Shown here one piece after another: positions 1-8,227 of a stretch of DNA of 64,000 nucleotides. Both the position numbers and the translations under genes were made by a program. The notes under the pieces are model-generated. The model did no database searches. It saw only the letters and a program-made list of their open reading frames with translations, and had not been told where the DNA came from. Position 1 is the stretch's first letter, and each line of letters begins with the position of its first letter. Origin of the DNA: Amycolatopsis xylanica (GTDB lineage Bacteria; Actinomycetota; Actinomycetes; Mycobacteriales; Pseudonocardiaceae); NCBI RefSeq assembly GCF_900107045.1, contig NZ_FNON01000007.1, forward strand, positions 1 to 64,000. The letters run 5' to 3'.

Positions 1-1567
1 CGCCACCGCGAACGACGCCTCCGACGACTCGGCCGCGTTCCGCACCGGGCTCAGTGCCGCGCGAGCGCAGGGCAAGGAACTGTGGGTGCCGCCGGGCCGG
101 TTCGAGATCGGGTCGGCGCTGGGCATCGACCAGACCACGGTCCGCGGCGCGGGCGCGTGGCACACGATCCTCCATGGCAACAACGTGTTCAAGAACGACG
201 GCCAGGTCGGCGGGAACATCCGGCTGTACGACTTCGCCGTGTTCGGTGACGTCACCGAACGGCGCGACGATCAGCCGGAGAACGCGTTCCACGGCGTGCT
301 CGGCGCGGGCTCGGTCGTGTCCGGGCTGTGGATCCAGAACACCAAGTGCGGGCTGTGGCTGATGAACGGCGCCACGAGCAATCTGACCATCGAGAACAAC
401 CGGATACTCGACACGATGGCGGACGGCGTCAACTTCGACAGCAACGTCACCAATTCGACCATCCGCAACAACTACCTGCGCAATACCGGCGACGACGGGC
501 TCGCGCTGTGGTCCAACGGGATCGCCGACGCCGGGAACTCGATCGTCGGCAACACCGTGGTCCAGCCGAACCTGGCCAACGGCATCGCGCTGTACGGCGG
601 GCGCGACAACTCGGTGCGCGGCAACCTGGTGCGCGACACCAACGCGCTCGGCGGCGGGATCACCGTGGCGAACCGGTTCCAGTCCGTTCCGCTGGCCGGG
701 ACGATCACGCTCGCCGACAACACGACCTTGCGCGCGGGCGCGCTCGACCCGAACTGGCAGTTCGGCGTCGGCGCGGTGTGGTTCGACGCGCGCGAGCAGG
801 CGATCACGGGCGTGCAGATCAACGTCACGAACCTGCGTGCGCTCGAAAGTCCTTACGAGGCCTTGCAGTTCATCGACGGCAACGGGCAGGGGAAGGTCAT
901 CCAGGGCGTCAATGTCAACGGGGTGACCGTGCAGGGCGCCGGGACTTTCGTGGTGCAGGCGCAGACGCAGGGCTCGGTGAGCATCAGCAATCTGAGCGCG
1001 TCCGGCGTCGGCGTGACAGGGACGTACAACTGTCCTTACCCGACGAACCTCAGCCCGATGTCGTTCAGCGGCTCGGGGAACTCCGGGTGGACCGGCACCT
1101 GGTCGGACTGCTCGACCTGGCCGCAGCCGAACACGGGCAACCCGCAGCCGACCGGCAACCTCGCGAAGGGGCGGCCCGCGTCCGCGAGCAGCTCCGTGGG
1201 TGGGTACCCGGCGAGCAACGCCGTCGACGGCAACGCGAACACGTACTGGGAGAGCGCCAACGGAGCATTCCCGCAGACGCTGACCGTGGACCTGGGCAAC
1301 GCGACCTCGGTGAGCAAGGTGGTGCTGAAGCTGCCGCCGTCCTCGGCGTGGGGCACGCGCACGCAAACGCTTTCGGTGCTGGGATCCGTTGACGGCGGCG
1401 GATATTCGACGCTCGTCGGCTCGCGCGGGGTCACCTTCGACCCGGCTTCCGGCAACACGGCGACGCTGACGTTCGGCGCGACCACCCAGCGCTTCCTGAG
1501 GCTGAACATCACCGGCAACACGGGCTGGCCCGCAGGCCAAGCCGCCGAATTCGAGGTCTACGCCTAG
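1..1567 (+). CDS. GH87 alpha-1,3-glucanase (mycodextranase) with C-terminal discoidin-like domain, 5' truncated by the window
   Basis: The reading frame enters the window already open and ends at a TAG at 1565-1567, so the signal peptide and true start lie outside. About 350 visible residues form a right-handed parallel beta-helix rich in N-x-I/V rungs. They carry Asp in TMADGVNF (nt 422-424) and, exactly 23 and 24 residues later, the Asp pair in NTGDDGLALW (nt 491-496). That spacing matches the three catalytic Asp residues known for GH87 alpha-1,3-glucanases. A Pro/Gly/Thr linker near nt 1120-1150 leads to an F5/8-type C (discoidin) domain containing NAVDGNANTYWES, probably for glucan binding. 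The protein is likely secreted and attacks fungal or bacterial alpha-1,3-glucan. Another beta-helix lyase is possible but fits the Asp spacing less well. Confidence 0.75.
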   Translation, partial: ATANDASDDSAAFRTGLSAARAQGKELWVPPGRFEIGSALGIDQTTVRGAGAWHTILHGNNVFKNDGQVGGNIRLYDFAVFGDVTERRDDQPENAFHGVLGAGSVVSGLWIQNTKCGLWLMNGATSNLTIENNRILDTMADGVNFDSNVTNSTIRNNYLRNTGDDGLALWSNGIADAGNSIVGNTVVQPNLANGIALYGGRDNSVRGNLVRDTNALGGGITVANRFQSVPLAGTITLADNTTLRAGALDPNWQFGVGAVWFDAREQAITGVQINVTNLRALESPYEALQFIDGNGQGKVIQGVNVNGVTVQGAGTFVVQAQTQGSVSISNLSASGVGVTGTYNCPYPTNLSPMSFSGSGNSGWTGTWSDCSTWPQPNTGNPQPTGNLAKGRPASASSSVGGYPASNAVDGNANTYWESANGAFPQTLTVDLGNATSVSKVVLKLPPSSAWGTRTQTLSVLGSVDGGGYSTLVGSRGVTFDPASGNTATLTFGATTQRFLRLNITGNTGWPAGQAAEFEVYA

Positions 1568-1571
1568 AAAA

Positions 1572-1619
1572 GGTCGTGAGTGGTATGACCGGTTCTAACC
1601 GGCCATACCACTCACGACC
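1572..1619. terminator. Family A palindrome, bidirectional terminator candidate
   Basis: A near-perfect inverted repeat begins GTCGTGAGTGGTATG and ends with its complement, with an inner GGCCGGTT/AACCGGCC-type core. It fills the gap between two convergent stop codons. The same sequence recurs near 25.2, 25.45, 25.95 and 45.4 kb and in diverged form at 3.1 kb, always next to gene 3' ends. Confidence 0.7.
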
Positions 1620-1621
1620 CC

Positions 1622-3100
1622 TTACAGCGGGAACTGCCGGGCTTGGACTTCGCGGACGGTCTGATCGCGGGCGGTGTCCGAGGCGGTCAGCTCGGGTCCA
1701 CAGTGGACGTCGGTGGCGGGCTGGACGCCGTCGACCAGGAACGCGGTCGCGATGCGCGAGACACAGGCGTTGGGCGTCAGCAGGTACGCGCCGTGTCCGC
1801 CCTGCTCTGCCGTGACCAGGCGGGCGCGGTCGCCCAGAGCGGCGCGCATCGCGCGGGCGCCCGCGATCGGCGTCGCCGGATCACGCGTGTTCTGGGTCAG
1901 CAGCACGTTCGACGGCCCGCGGTCCGTGATCCGCAGCGGCGGCTCGATCGGCTTGGACGGCCAGTAGACACACGGGAACACCGTCGACGGCCCGCCGTTG
2001 GTCAGCGGGTACCGCCACTTGTCGACGAGCACGTCCCGCTGATGCTGGGCGATGGAACGCGGCCACGCCGTGTCGCCGCAGACGACCGACCAGAACACTG
2101 CGTAGAACGACTGCGGATCACCGGCCGGTCCACCCGAGACGGTCACCTCCCCGCGCTTGAGCGCCCGCCACTGCTGGGCCATCGGCACGAAGTTCGCGTC
2201 GCTGTACAGCCCGGCGCGCGTCTGCTCACGGAAGTCGTTGCCGCCCTGCGGCGTCGCGTCGAGCTTCCCGACCAGCTCGAAGTACGTCGCACGCACCGCG
2301 GCGGCCGACGAGCCAAGCCCGTACTCCGCATCACGCGCGGCGGCCCAGGTCGCGAAATCGTCGAAGCGCGTCTCCGCGGCCGGGGCCCACTGCCGGAAGG
2401 CCGGGCGCCAGATCCCGTCGGGGTTGCTGATGCTGTCCAGCAGGATCCGGTCGGACTGCGCCGGGAACAGCGTCGTGTAGACCGCGCCGAGATACGAGCC
2501 GTACGACCCGCCCAGGTAGGAAATCTTGCGTTCGCCGAGCGCCAGCCGGATCCGGTCCATGTCCCGCGCGGTGTTGAGCGTCGTGAGATACGGCAGCACC
2601 GGGCCCGCGTGCTCTCCGCACTGCTGGGCCACCTGCTTGGCGTAGGCGACGTTCGCGGAGATGTCCCCGTCCGGAGCCGGATACGGGATCGTCTTGCCGG
2701 GACGCAGCTGGTCGGGCGTCAGCGCGCAGGTGATGCGCGAGCTGCTTCCGGCGCCGCGCGGGTCGAAGCCGATCAGGTCGTACGCGGCGGTCACACTCGG
2801 CGGCGCGAGCTGGGCGATCATCAGCGGCATGTCCAGCCCGGAACCGCCCGGCCCGCCGGGGTTGAGCAGCAGCACGCCGCGGCGCGCGCCCGGATTACCG
2901 CTCTTCAGCCTGGAGATCGCCACTTCGAGCGTGGGGCCGCCGGGCTTGCGGTAGTCCAGCGGGACCTTGAGCGTCGCGCATTCCAGCGACCCGCAAGGTT
3001 TCCAGTCCAGTGACGGGGTTTCGGCGTGGGCAGTGACCGGTGTCAGTAGCGCGACGGTGGTCAGCGCGGACACCAGTCCTGCGATCAAGCGGTTACGCAT
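1622..3100 (-). CDS. Secreted tripeptidyl aminopeptidase-like alpha/beta hydrolase (S33, TAP family), copy 1
   Basis: The 492-residue protein starts with a typical Sec signal peptide (MRNRLIAGLVSALTTVALL, cleavage near THA/AE). Its TAP-family alpha/beta-hydrolase fold carries the oxyanion-region motif LLNPGGPGGSG, the nucleophile elbow GGSYGSY (Ser199), the acid in NTRDPATP and the His in QGGHGAY near the C terminus. Family members remove N-terminal tripeptides or related groups outside the cell. Length matches the Streptomyces SlpD/SlpE/TAP type. It lies just downstream of, and in the same direction as, a close paralogue at 3171-4673, so the pair looks like a tandem duplication. A family A palindrome sits between the copies, so they are probably separate transcription units. 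The exact substrate cannot be read from sequence. Confidence 0.88.
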   Translation of the reverse strand: MRNRLIAGLVSALTTVALLTPVTAHAETPSLDWKPCGSLECATLKVPLDYRKPGGPTLEVAISRLKSGNPGARRGVLLLNPGGPGGSGLDMPLMIAQLAPPSVTAAYDLIGFDPRGAGSSSRITCALTPDQLRPGKTIPYPAPDGDISANVAYAKQVAQQCGEHAGPVLPYLTTLNTARDMDRIRLALGERKISYLGGSYGSYLGAVYTTLFPAQSDRILLDSISNPDGIWRPAFRQWAPAAETRFDDFATWAAARDAEYGLGSSAAAVRATYFELVGKLDATPQGGNDFREQTRAGLYSDANFVPMAQQWRALKRGEVTVSGGPAGDPQSFYAVFWSVVCGDTAWPRSIAQHQRDVLVDKWRYPLTNGGPSTVFPCVYWPSKPIEPPLRITDRGPSNVLLTQNTRDPATPIAGARAMRAALGDRARLVTAEQGGHGAYLLTPNACVSRIATAFLVDGVQPATDVHCGPELTASDTARDQTVREVQARQFPL

Positions 3101-3117
3101 GGGATATGCCTACACGA

Positions 3118-3165
3118 GTCGTGGGTGGTTATGAACGGACAGACCTGGACATAACCACCCACGAC
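3118..3165. terminator. Diverged family A hairpin
   Basis: The arms GTCGTGGGTGGTTATG and CATAACCACCCACGAC are perfectly complementary and flank a 16-nt loop. The hairpin lies just beyond the stop of the minus-strand gene 3171-4673 and before the start of the next copy, which fits a terminator separating the two paralogues. The outer bases match the family A repeats; the middle differs. Confidence 0.7.
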
Positions 3166-3170
3166 CGCTT

Positions 3171-4673
3171 TTACAGCGGGAACTGCTTGTTCTGGATGTC
3201 CCGCACGACCTTCTCCCGCGCCGGGTCGGCGGCGGACTTGGTCAGCTGCGTACCGCAGCGGATGTCGCGCACCGGGAACGTCCCGTTGACCAGGAACGTC
3301 GTCGTCGCGTTGGTCAGGCAGGCGTTCTCCTGGAACAGGTACGCGCCGTGGCCGCCGGCGTCGGCCGTGACCAGCCGAGCCCGGTCGCCCAGCGCCGCGC
3401 GCATGGCCTTCGCGCCGACCAGCGGCGTGGCCGGGTCACGCAGGTTCTGCGTCAGCAGCACGTTCGACGGCCCGCGGTCACCGATCCGCAGTGCCGGCTC
3501 GATCGGCTTGGCAGGCCAGAACGTGCACGGCCAGACGTTGGACGGCATGCCGGCGGTGATCGGGTAACGCTGCTTGTCCGCGAGCACGTCACGCTGGTAC
3601 CGCGGGACCGCACCCGGCCATGCGGCGTCACCGCAGGCGACTCCCCACAACGTGGCGAGCGAGGACTGGCCCTCGTCACCGGGGTCGCCCGGCTGCGGCG
3701 GCGCGACACCGCCCTTGAGCGCCTGGAGCTGCTTGGCCATGGTCGCGAAGCCGCGATCGTCGTACAGCGCGCCGCGCACCAGCGCACGGGCGGTGTTGCC
3801 GTCGAACCAGCCCAGCGGCGCCTTGTCCAGCTTGGCGGTGAGGTCCAGGTACGTGGCACGGACCGCGGCCGGTGTAGCGCCGAGCCCGTAGCTCGGGTCA
3901 CGCACGGCGGCCCACTTCGCGAAGTCCTCGAACCGCTCCTCGTTCGACGGACCCCAGTGCTGCCAGACCGTCCGCCACACGTCACGCGGGTCGACGACGC
4001 TGTCCAGCACGATCCGGTCGGACTGGGCCGGGAACAGGGTCGTGTACACCGCGCCCAGATAGCTTCCGTACGAATAGCCCAGGTACGAGATCTTCTTCTC
4101 GCCCAAGGCGGCGCGGATGCCGTCCATGTCACGCGCGGTGTTCTGCGAGGTGATGAACGGCAGCACGGCGCCGGACTTCTCGTGGCACTGCTTCGCCACC
4201 TGCTTGGCGTAGGCGACGTTCCCGGAGATGTCCCCGTCCGGCGCCGGGTACGGGATCACCTTGGTCGCGTCCGACAGCTGCGCCGGCGTCAGCGCGCACG
4301 AGACCGGCGAGCTCTTGCCGGTGCCGCGCGGGTCGAAGCCGATGAGGTCGTAAGCGTCGGTCAGGCTGGTCGGCGCGAGCTGCGCGATCGCCAGCGGCAG
4401 GTCGAGGCCGGGACCGCCGGGCCCGCCAGGGTTGAGCAGCAGCACGCCGCGGCGCGCCTTCGGGTTGGTGCTCTTCAGCCGGGAGACGGCCACGTCAAGC
4501 TTGGCGCCGCCGGGATTCCGGTAGTCGAGCGGGACGGTGAGCGTGGCGCATTCCAGCGGCAGTCCCTGGCACGGCTGCCAGTTCAGTGCCGGGGCGGCGT
4601 TCGCGGTGGTCGCCCCGAGTACCGAGCTGAAGGTGAGCGCGCAAATTCCCAATGCCATAAGGCGTTTTCGCAT
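3171..4673 (-). CDS. Secreted tripeptidyl aminopeptidase-like alpha/beta hydrolase (S33, TAP family), copy 2
   Basis: This 500-residue paralogue of the preceding gene shares long identical stretches with it, such as LLNPGGPGG and YPAPDGDISGNVAYAKQVA. It has a signal peptide (MRKRLMALGICALTFSSVLG, cleavage near ANA/AP), the nucleophile elbow GYSYGSY (Ser201), the acid in NLRDPATP and the His in AGGHGAYLF. It should act outside the cell on peptides. It is transcribed away from the LacI gene at 4854 across a 180-bp divergent region. Two near-identical secreted peptidases in tandem suggest recent duplication and perhaps different substrate preference or dosage. Confidence 0.88.
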   Translation of the reverse strand: MRKRLMALGICALTFSSVLGATTANAAPALNWQPCQGLPLECATLTVPLDYRNPGGAKLDVAVSRLKSTNPKARRGVLLLNPGGPGGPGLDLPLAIAQLAPTSLTDAYDLIGFDPRGTGKSSPVSCALTPAQLSDATKVIPYPAPDGDISGNVAYAKQVAKQCHEKSGAVLPFITSQNTARDMDGIRAALGEKKISYLGYSYGSYLGAVYTTLFPAQSDRIVLDSVVDPRDVWRTVWQHWGPSNEERFEDFAKWAAVRDPSYGLGATPAAVRATYLDLTAKLDKAPLGWFDGNTARALVRGALYDDRGFATMAKQLQALKGGVAPPQPGDPGDEGQSSLATLWGVACGDAAWPGAVPRYQRDVLADKQRYPITAGMPSNVWPCTFWPAKPIEPALRIGDRGPSNVLLTQNLRDPATPLVGAKAMRAALGDRARLVTADAGGHGAYLFQENACLTNATTTFLVNGTFPVRDIRCGTQLTKSAADPAREKVVRDIQNKQFPL

Positions 4674-4823
4674 GAATTTCTCCCCTGTCGAGATATTCCC
4701 TTCCTATCGGGCTTCGCCGGGGCCGCGCCACGAAGTCACTCAGCTGCGCTAAGGGGCTCCCTTAGAACCTGAGACCTAGTTCTTAAGGACTAACCGCAGA
4801 CACGCGCAAGTACGCGCTCGATT

Positions 4824-4833
4824 CTTGCGCAAG
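4824..4833. promoter_or_regulatory. Candidate LacI-family operator CTTGCGCAAG
   Basis: The perfect 10-bp palindrome CTTGCGCAAG with a central CG lies 20 bp upstream of the LacI-type regulator start. A further GCGCAAG half-site is at 4804-4810. CTTGCG half-sites recur at 5853 and 5874 in front of the sugar-binding protein gene, suggesting one regulator controls both promoters. A central CpG is typical of LacI operators; the assignment is inference. Confidence 0.5.
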
Positions 4834-4853
4834 TTTGCCGCATAATTACGGTC

Positions 4854-5852
4854 ATGACGCGTCGACTTGCCGAAGTGGCCCGCAAGGTCGGGGTCAGCGA
4901 GGCCACTGTCAGCCGGGTGCTCAACGGCCGATCCGGGGTCTCCGACAGCACCCGCACCGCCGTTCTCACCGCGCTGGACGTGATGGGCTACGAACGGCCG
5001 ACCCAGCTGCGCGGCGAGCGCGCGCGGCTGGTCGGGCTCGTGCTGCCCGAACTCCAGAACCCTATCTTCCCCGCGTTCGCCGAGATCATGGGCAACGCGC
5101 TCGCCCAGCAGGGCTTCACCCCGGTGCTGTGCACCCGCACGGCGGGCGGGGTGTCCGAGGCCGAGTACGTCGAGATGCTGCTGGACCAGCACGTGTCCGG
5201 TGTGGTCTTCGCCGGTGGGCTGTTCGCGCAGGCCGACGCGGTGCACACGCACTATCACCGCCTCGTCGAGCGCAAGATCCCGACGGTGCTGATCAACGCG
5301 GCCGTCGAGCATCTCGGCCTGCCCCAGGTGTCGTGCGACGACGTGGTGGCGGTCGAGCAGGCGGTCGGGCACCTGACCTCCCTCGGCCACCAGAAGATCG
5401 GGCTGGTGCTCGGCCCGCCGGACCACATCCCGTCCCGGCGCAAGCTCGCGACGTTCAAGACCTGCGTCGCGAAGGCGGGGCTTTCGGACGAGTACGTCGA
5501 GCACGGCATGTTCTCCATCGAGGGCGGGCACGCCGCGACGGCGCGCTTGCTGCCGCGCGGGGTCACGGCCGTGCTGTGCGCCAGCGACCCGCTCGCGCTC
5601 GGCGCCGTCCGTGCCGCGCGACGGCAAGGACTTTCAGTGCCGGACGACGTCTCGGTAGTCGGTTACGACGATTCCGCGCTGATGAACTGCACCGACCCGC
5701 CGCTGACGACGACCCGCCAGCCGATCGAGGCGATGGGCCGCGCGGCCGTCGAACTACTGGTCAAGCAGACGAATGGCGGATCGGTCGCGGCCGAAGAGCT
5801 GCTCTTCGCGCCCGAGCTCGTCGTGCGGGGGTCGACTGCTCGCTGTCCATAA
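4854..5852 (+). CDS. LacI family transcriptional regulator of the adjacent sugar uptake operon
   Basis: The 332-residue protein has an N-terminal LacI helix-turn-helix (RLAEVARKVGVSEATVSRVL, then the hinge-helix region) followed by a periplasmic-binding-protein-like ligand domain with the usual GYDDSALMNCTDPPLTTTRQP stretch. It probably represses the ABC importer/alpha-glucosidase operon starting 88 bp downstream and releases DNA when a sugar ligand binds. The ATG at 4854 puts the HTH at the correct distance from the N terminus. Candidate operators with CTTGCG half-sites lie upstream of it (4824-4833) and between it and the operon (5853-5879), consistent with autoregulation plus operon control. 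Confidence 0.9.
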   Translation: MTRRLAEVARKVGVSEATVSRVLNGRSGVSDSTRTAVLTALDVMGYERPTQLRGERARLVGLVLPELQNPIFPAFAEIMGNALAQQGFTPVLCTRTAGGVSEAEYVEMLLDQHVSGVVFAGGLFAQADAVHTHYHRLVERKIPTVLINAAVEHLGLPQVSCDDVVAVEQAVGHLTSLGHQKIGLVLGPPDHIPSRRKLATFKTCVAKAGLSDEYVEHGMFSIEGGHAATARLLPRGVTAVLCASDPLALGAVRAARRQGLSVPDDVSVVGYDDSALMNCTDPPLTTTRQPIEAMGRAAVELLVKQTNGGSVAAEELLFAPELVVRGSTARCP

Positions 5853-5879
5853 CTTGCGAAATCTCGTCCAACTCTTGCG
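5853..5879. promoter_or_regulatory. Pair of CTTGCG half-sites upstream of the sugar-binding protein gene
   Basis: CTTGCG occurs at 5853-5858 and 5874-5879, 21 bp apart and so on the same DNA face. Both match half of the palindrome at 4824-4833. They sit between the LacI stop and the first gene of the transport operon, where a repressor site is expected. Confidence 0.4.
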
Positions 5880-5940
5880 GTGTTCTGCTCGGACACTTTA
5901 GGGTGATTGCCATCACTCTGTACCGCGAGAAGAGGCACCC

Positions 5941-7302
5941 ATGCAGAGCCTTCGTATCCGCAGAACCCTGGTAGTGGCGGCTGTCGCGTGTCTCGCGACA
6001 GCCACCGCCTGCTCGTCCGGCACCGAGCAGAAAGCCGCCGGGGGCAAGGTCAAAGTCACCATCACCGGGCAGCCGCCGCAGACGCAAGCCTTTGAGCGGC
6101 AAGTGTTCGACAAGGATGTGGCCGAGTTCGAGGCGTCGCACCCCGACATAGATCTCGAGCCGCACGAAGGGTTCATGGACCCGAAGACGTTCTCGGCGAA
6201 GCTGGCCGGCGGGCAGCTCGAGGACGTGTACTACGTCTACTTCACCGACCCCGCGCAGATCATCGCGCGTCGGCAGGCCGCGGACATCACGGAAGTGGCG
6301 AAGACCCTCCCGCACATCAACGATATCCAGCCGCAATTGCTGGACAACTTCCGTGACGCGAACGGCAAGCTCTACGGCCTCCCGACGGCCAACTACTCGA
6401 TGGGCCTGATCTACAGCCGCCCGTTGTTCACCAAGGCCGGGCTCGACCCGGACAACCCGCCGAAGACCTGGGAAGAGGTCCGCGCGGCCGCGAAGAAGAT
6501 CGCCGGACTCGGCAACGGCACCGTCGGATACGCCGACTACAGCAAGAACAACCAGGGCGGCTGGCACCTGACCAGCTGGCTCTACTCGCTCGGCGGCCAG
6601 ATCGCGCGCAAGGACGGCGACGCGTGGAAGGCCGACTTCAACAACGACAAGGGCAAGGCCGCGCTGAACTACCTGCGCCAGATGCGCTGGGAGGACGACT
6701 CCATGGGCAGCAAGCAGCTGCTCGAGGCGCAGGACGTGCAGCGCATGATGGGCGCGGGCCAGCTCGGCATGTACATGGCCGCCCCCGACAACGTCCCGGT
6801 GCTGGTCAAGCAGTTCAACGGCAAATACGAGGACTACGGCCTCGCCGGGATCCCCGGAGGCCAGGGCACGCTCCTCGGCGGCGAGGGGTACATGGTCAAC
6901 CCGAAGGCGTCGCCCGAGAAGATCAAGGCTGGGCTCACCTGGATCCAGTGGAAGTTCCTCAACCCGGACCGCTTCGACCCGTACGTGAAGACCTTCGCCG
7001 ACGGCAAGCAGCCGGTCGGCCTGCCCGCGCCGCCCACCCCGGACATCTGGCAGGGCGCGGTGCGTGAGCAGCAGGAACAGGTCAAGCTCAAGTACCAGAA
7101 CGTGCCCGCGGCGAACTACAAGTCCTATATGGACACCGCGACCAAGATCAAGGGCAGCATCGAGCCGCCCAACGCGCAGCAGATCTACGCCGCGCTGGAC
7201 AGTGTCATGCAGGCGGTGCTGACCGACAAGGACGCCAACATCGATCAGCTGCTCGCTTCGGCCGAGTCCAAGGTCAACAGTGTCCTCGCCCAGGTCAAGT
7301 AG
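5941..7302 (+). CDS. ABC sugar transporter substrate-binding lipoprotein (family 1)
   Basis: The 453-residue precursor has a lipoprotein signal peptide (MQSLRIRRTLVVAAVACLA...) with the lipobox ATAC before CSSG, so it should be anchored to the outer face of the membrane. The remainder is a family 1 solute-binding protein of MalE/UgpB type, with features such as YGLPTANYSMGLIYSRPLF and GGEGYMVNP. It is the first gene of an operon with two permeases and a GH13 enzyme, so its ligand is probably an alpha-linked oligosaccharide; the exact sugar is not determinable. The following permease starts inside the end of this gene. Confidence 0.92.
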   Translation: MQSLRIRRTLVVAAVACLATATACSSGTEQKAAGGKVKVTITGQPPQTQAFERQVFDKDVAEFEASHPDIDLEPHEGFMDPKTFSAKLAGGQLEDVYYVYFTDPAQIIARRQAADITEVAKTLPHINDIQPQLLDNFRDANGKLYGLPTANYSMGLIYSRPLFTKAGLDPDNPPKTWEEVRAAAKKIAGLGNGTVGYADYSKNNQGGWHLTSWLYSLGGQIARKDGDAWKADFNNDKGKAALNYLRQMRWEDDSMGSKQLLEAQDVQRMMGAGQLGMYMAAPDNVPVLVKQFNGKYEDYGLAGIPGGQGTLLGGEGYMVNPKASPEKIKAGLTWIQWKFLNPDRFDPYVKTFADGKQPVGLPAPPTPDIWQGAVREQQEQVKLKYQNVPAANYKSYMDTATKIKGSIEPPNAQQIYAALDSVMQAVLTDKDANIDQLLASAESKVNSVLAQVK

Positions 7303-8227
7303 CGTCCTTGAGCGGCCCGCGGTTTCCCCGCGGGCCGCTCGCCCCTCCGCGAACCTGCGACTGCGGCGCAAGATCAAGGAGAACCTGACGGCGTACGGGT
7401 TGCTGTGCGCCGCGCTGGCATGCTTCGCCGTGTTCTCCTGGTACCCGATCGTGCGCGGGGTGCTGCTCAGCTTCCAGCAGGTCGACTTCGTCAACGCCCC
7501 GTCGTGGGTCGGTTTCGGGAACTTCTCGAAGCTGTTCGAGGATCCGCTGTTCGGTGTCGCCTGGCGCAACACGTTGCTGTTCACCGGGCTGGCGCTGGTG
7601 TTCGGGTTCTTCGTGCCGTTCCTGACGGCGGTGCTGCTCAACGAGCTCCGCCACGCGAAGGCGTACTTCCGGCTGATCGTCTACTTGCCGGTGATGCTGC
7701 CGCCGGTGGTCACCGCGCTGATGTGGAAGTGGTTCTACGACCCGGGTTCCGGTCTGTTCAACCAGGGACTGGACGCGGTCGGCCTGCCGACCTCGCAGTG
7801 GCTGGATTCCAGCACCACGGCCATGCTTTCGCTGGTCTTCGTGTCCACTTGGGCCAATATGGGCAGCACGACGCTGATCTACCTCGCGGCGCTGCAGACG
7901 ATTCCCGGTGAGCTCTACGAAGCCGCCGAGCTCGACGGCGCGGGGATGTGGAAACGGCTGCGGCACGTCACGTTCCCGCAGACGCGGTTCGTGCTGCTGG
8001 TGCTGTTGCTGCTGCAGGTGGTCGCGACCATGCAGGTGTTCACCGAGCCGTACGTGATGACCGGCGGCGGGCCGGACGACTCGACCGTCACCGTGCTGCT
8101 CCTGCTGTACCGGTACGCGTTCGTGTACAACGACTTCGGCTCGGCCAGCGCGATGAGCGTGCTGCTGTTCGTGGCGCTCGGCGTGTTCTCCGCCGCGTAC
8201 GTCCGGCTGACCAAGGAGGCCTCGTGA
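7280..8227 (+). CDS. ABC sugar transporter permease, MalF type
   Basis: The 315-residue integral membrane protein has a cytoplasmic Arg-rich N terminus, a first hydrophobic helix near residues 40-60 and further spans to the C terminus. It carries the permease EAA loop (EAAELDGAGMWKRL, from about residue 214) that docks with the ATPase. The GTG at 7280 is used because no other start codon occurs before the first membrane span; it gives a 23-bp overlap with the binding-protein gene and thus translational coupling. It pairs with the MalG-type permease that follows. The importer's ATPase is not encoded here. Confidence 0.9.
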   Translation: MSSPRSSSVLERPAVSPRAARPSANLRLRRKIKENLTAYGLLCAALACFAVFSWYPIVRGVLLSFQQVDFVNAPSWVGFGNFSKLFEDPLFGVAWRNTLLFTGLALVFGFFVPFLTAVLLNELRHAKAYFRLIVYLPVMLPPVVTALMWKWFYDPGSGLFNQGLDAVGLPTSQWLDSSTTAMLSLVFVSTWANMGSTTLIYLAALQTIPGELYEAAELDGAGMWKRLRHVTFPQTRFVLLVLLLLQVVATMQVFTEPYVMTGGGPDDSTVTVLLLLYRYAFVYNDFGSASAMSVLLFVALGVFSAAYVRLTKEAS

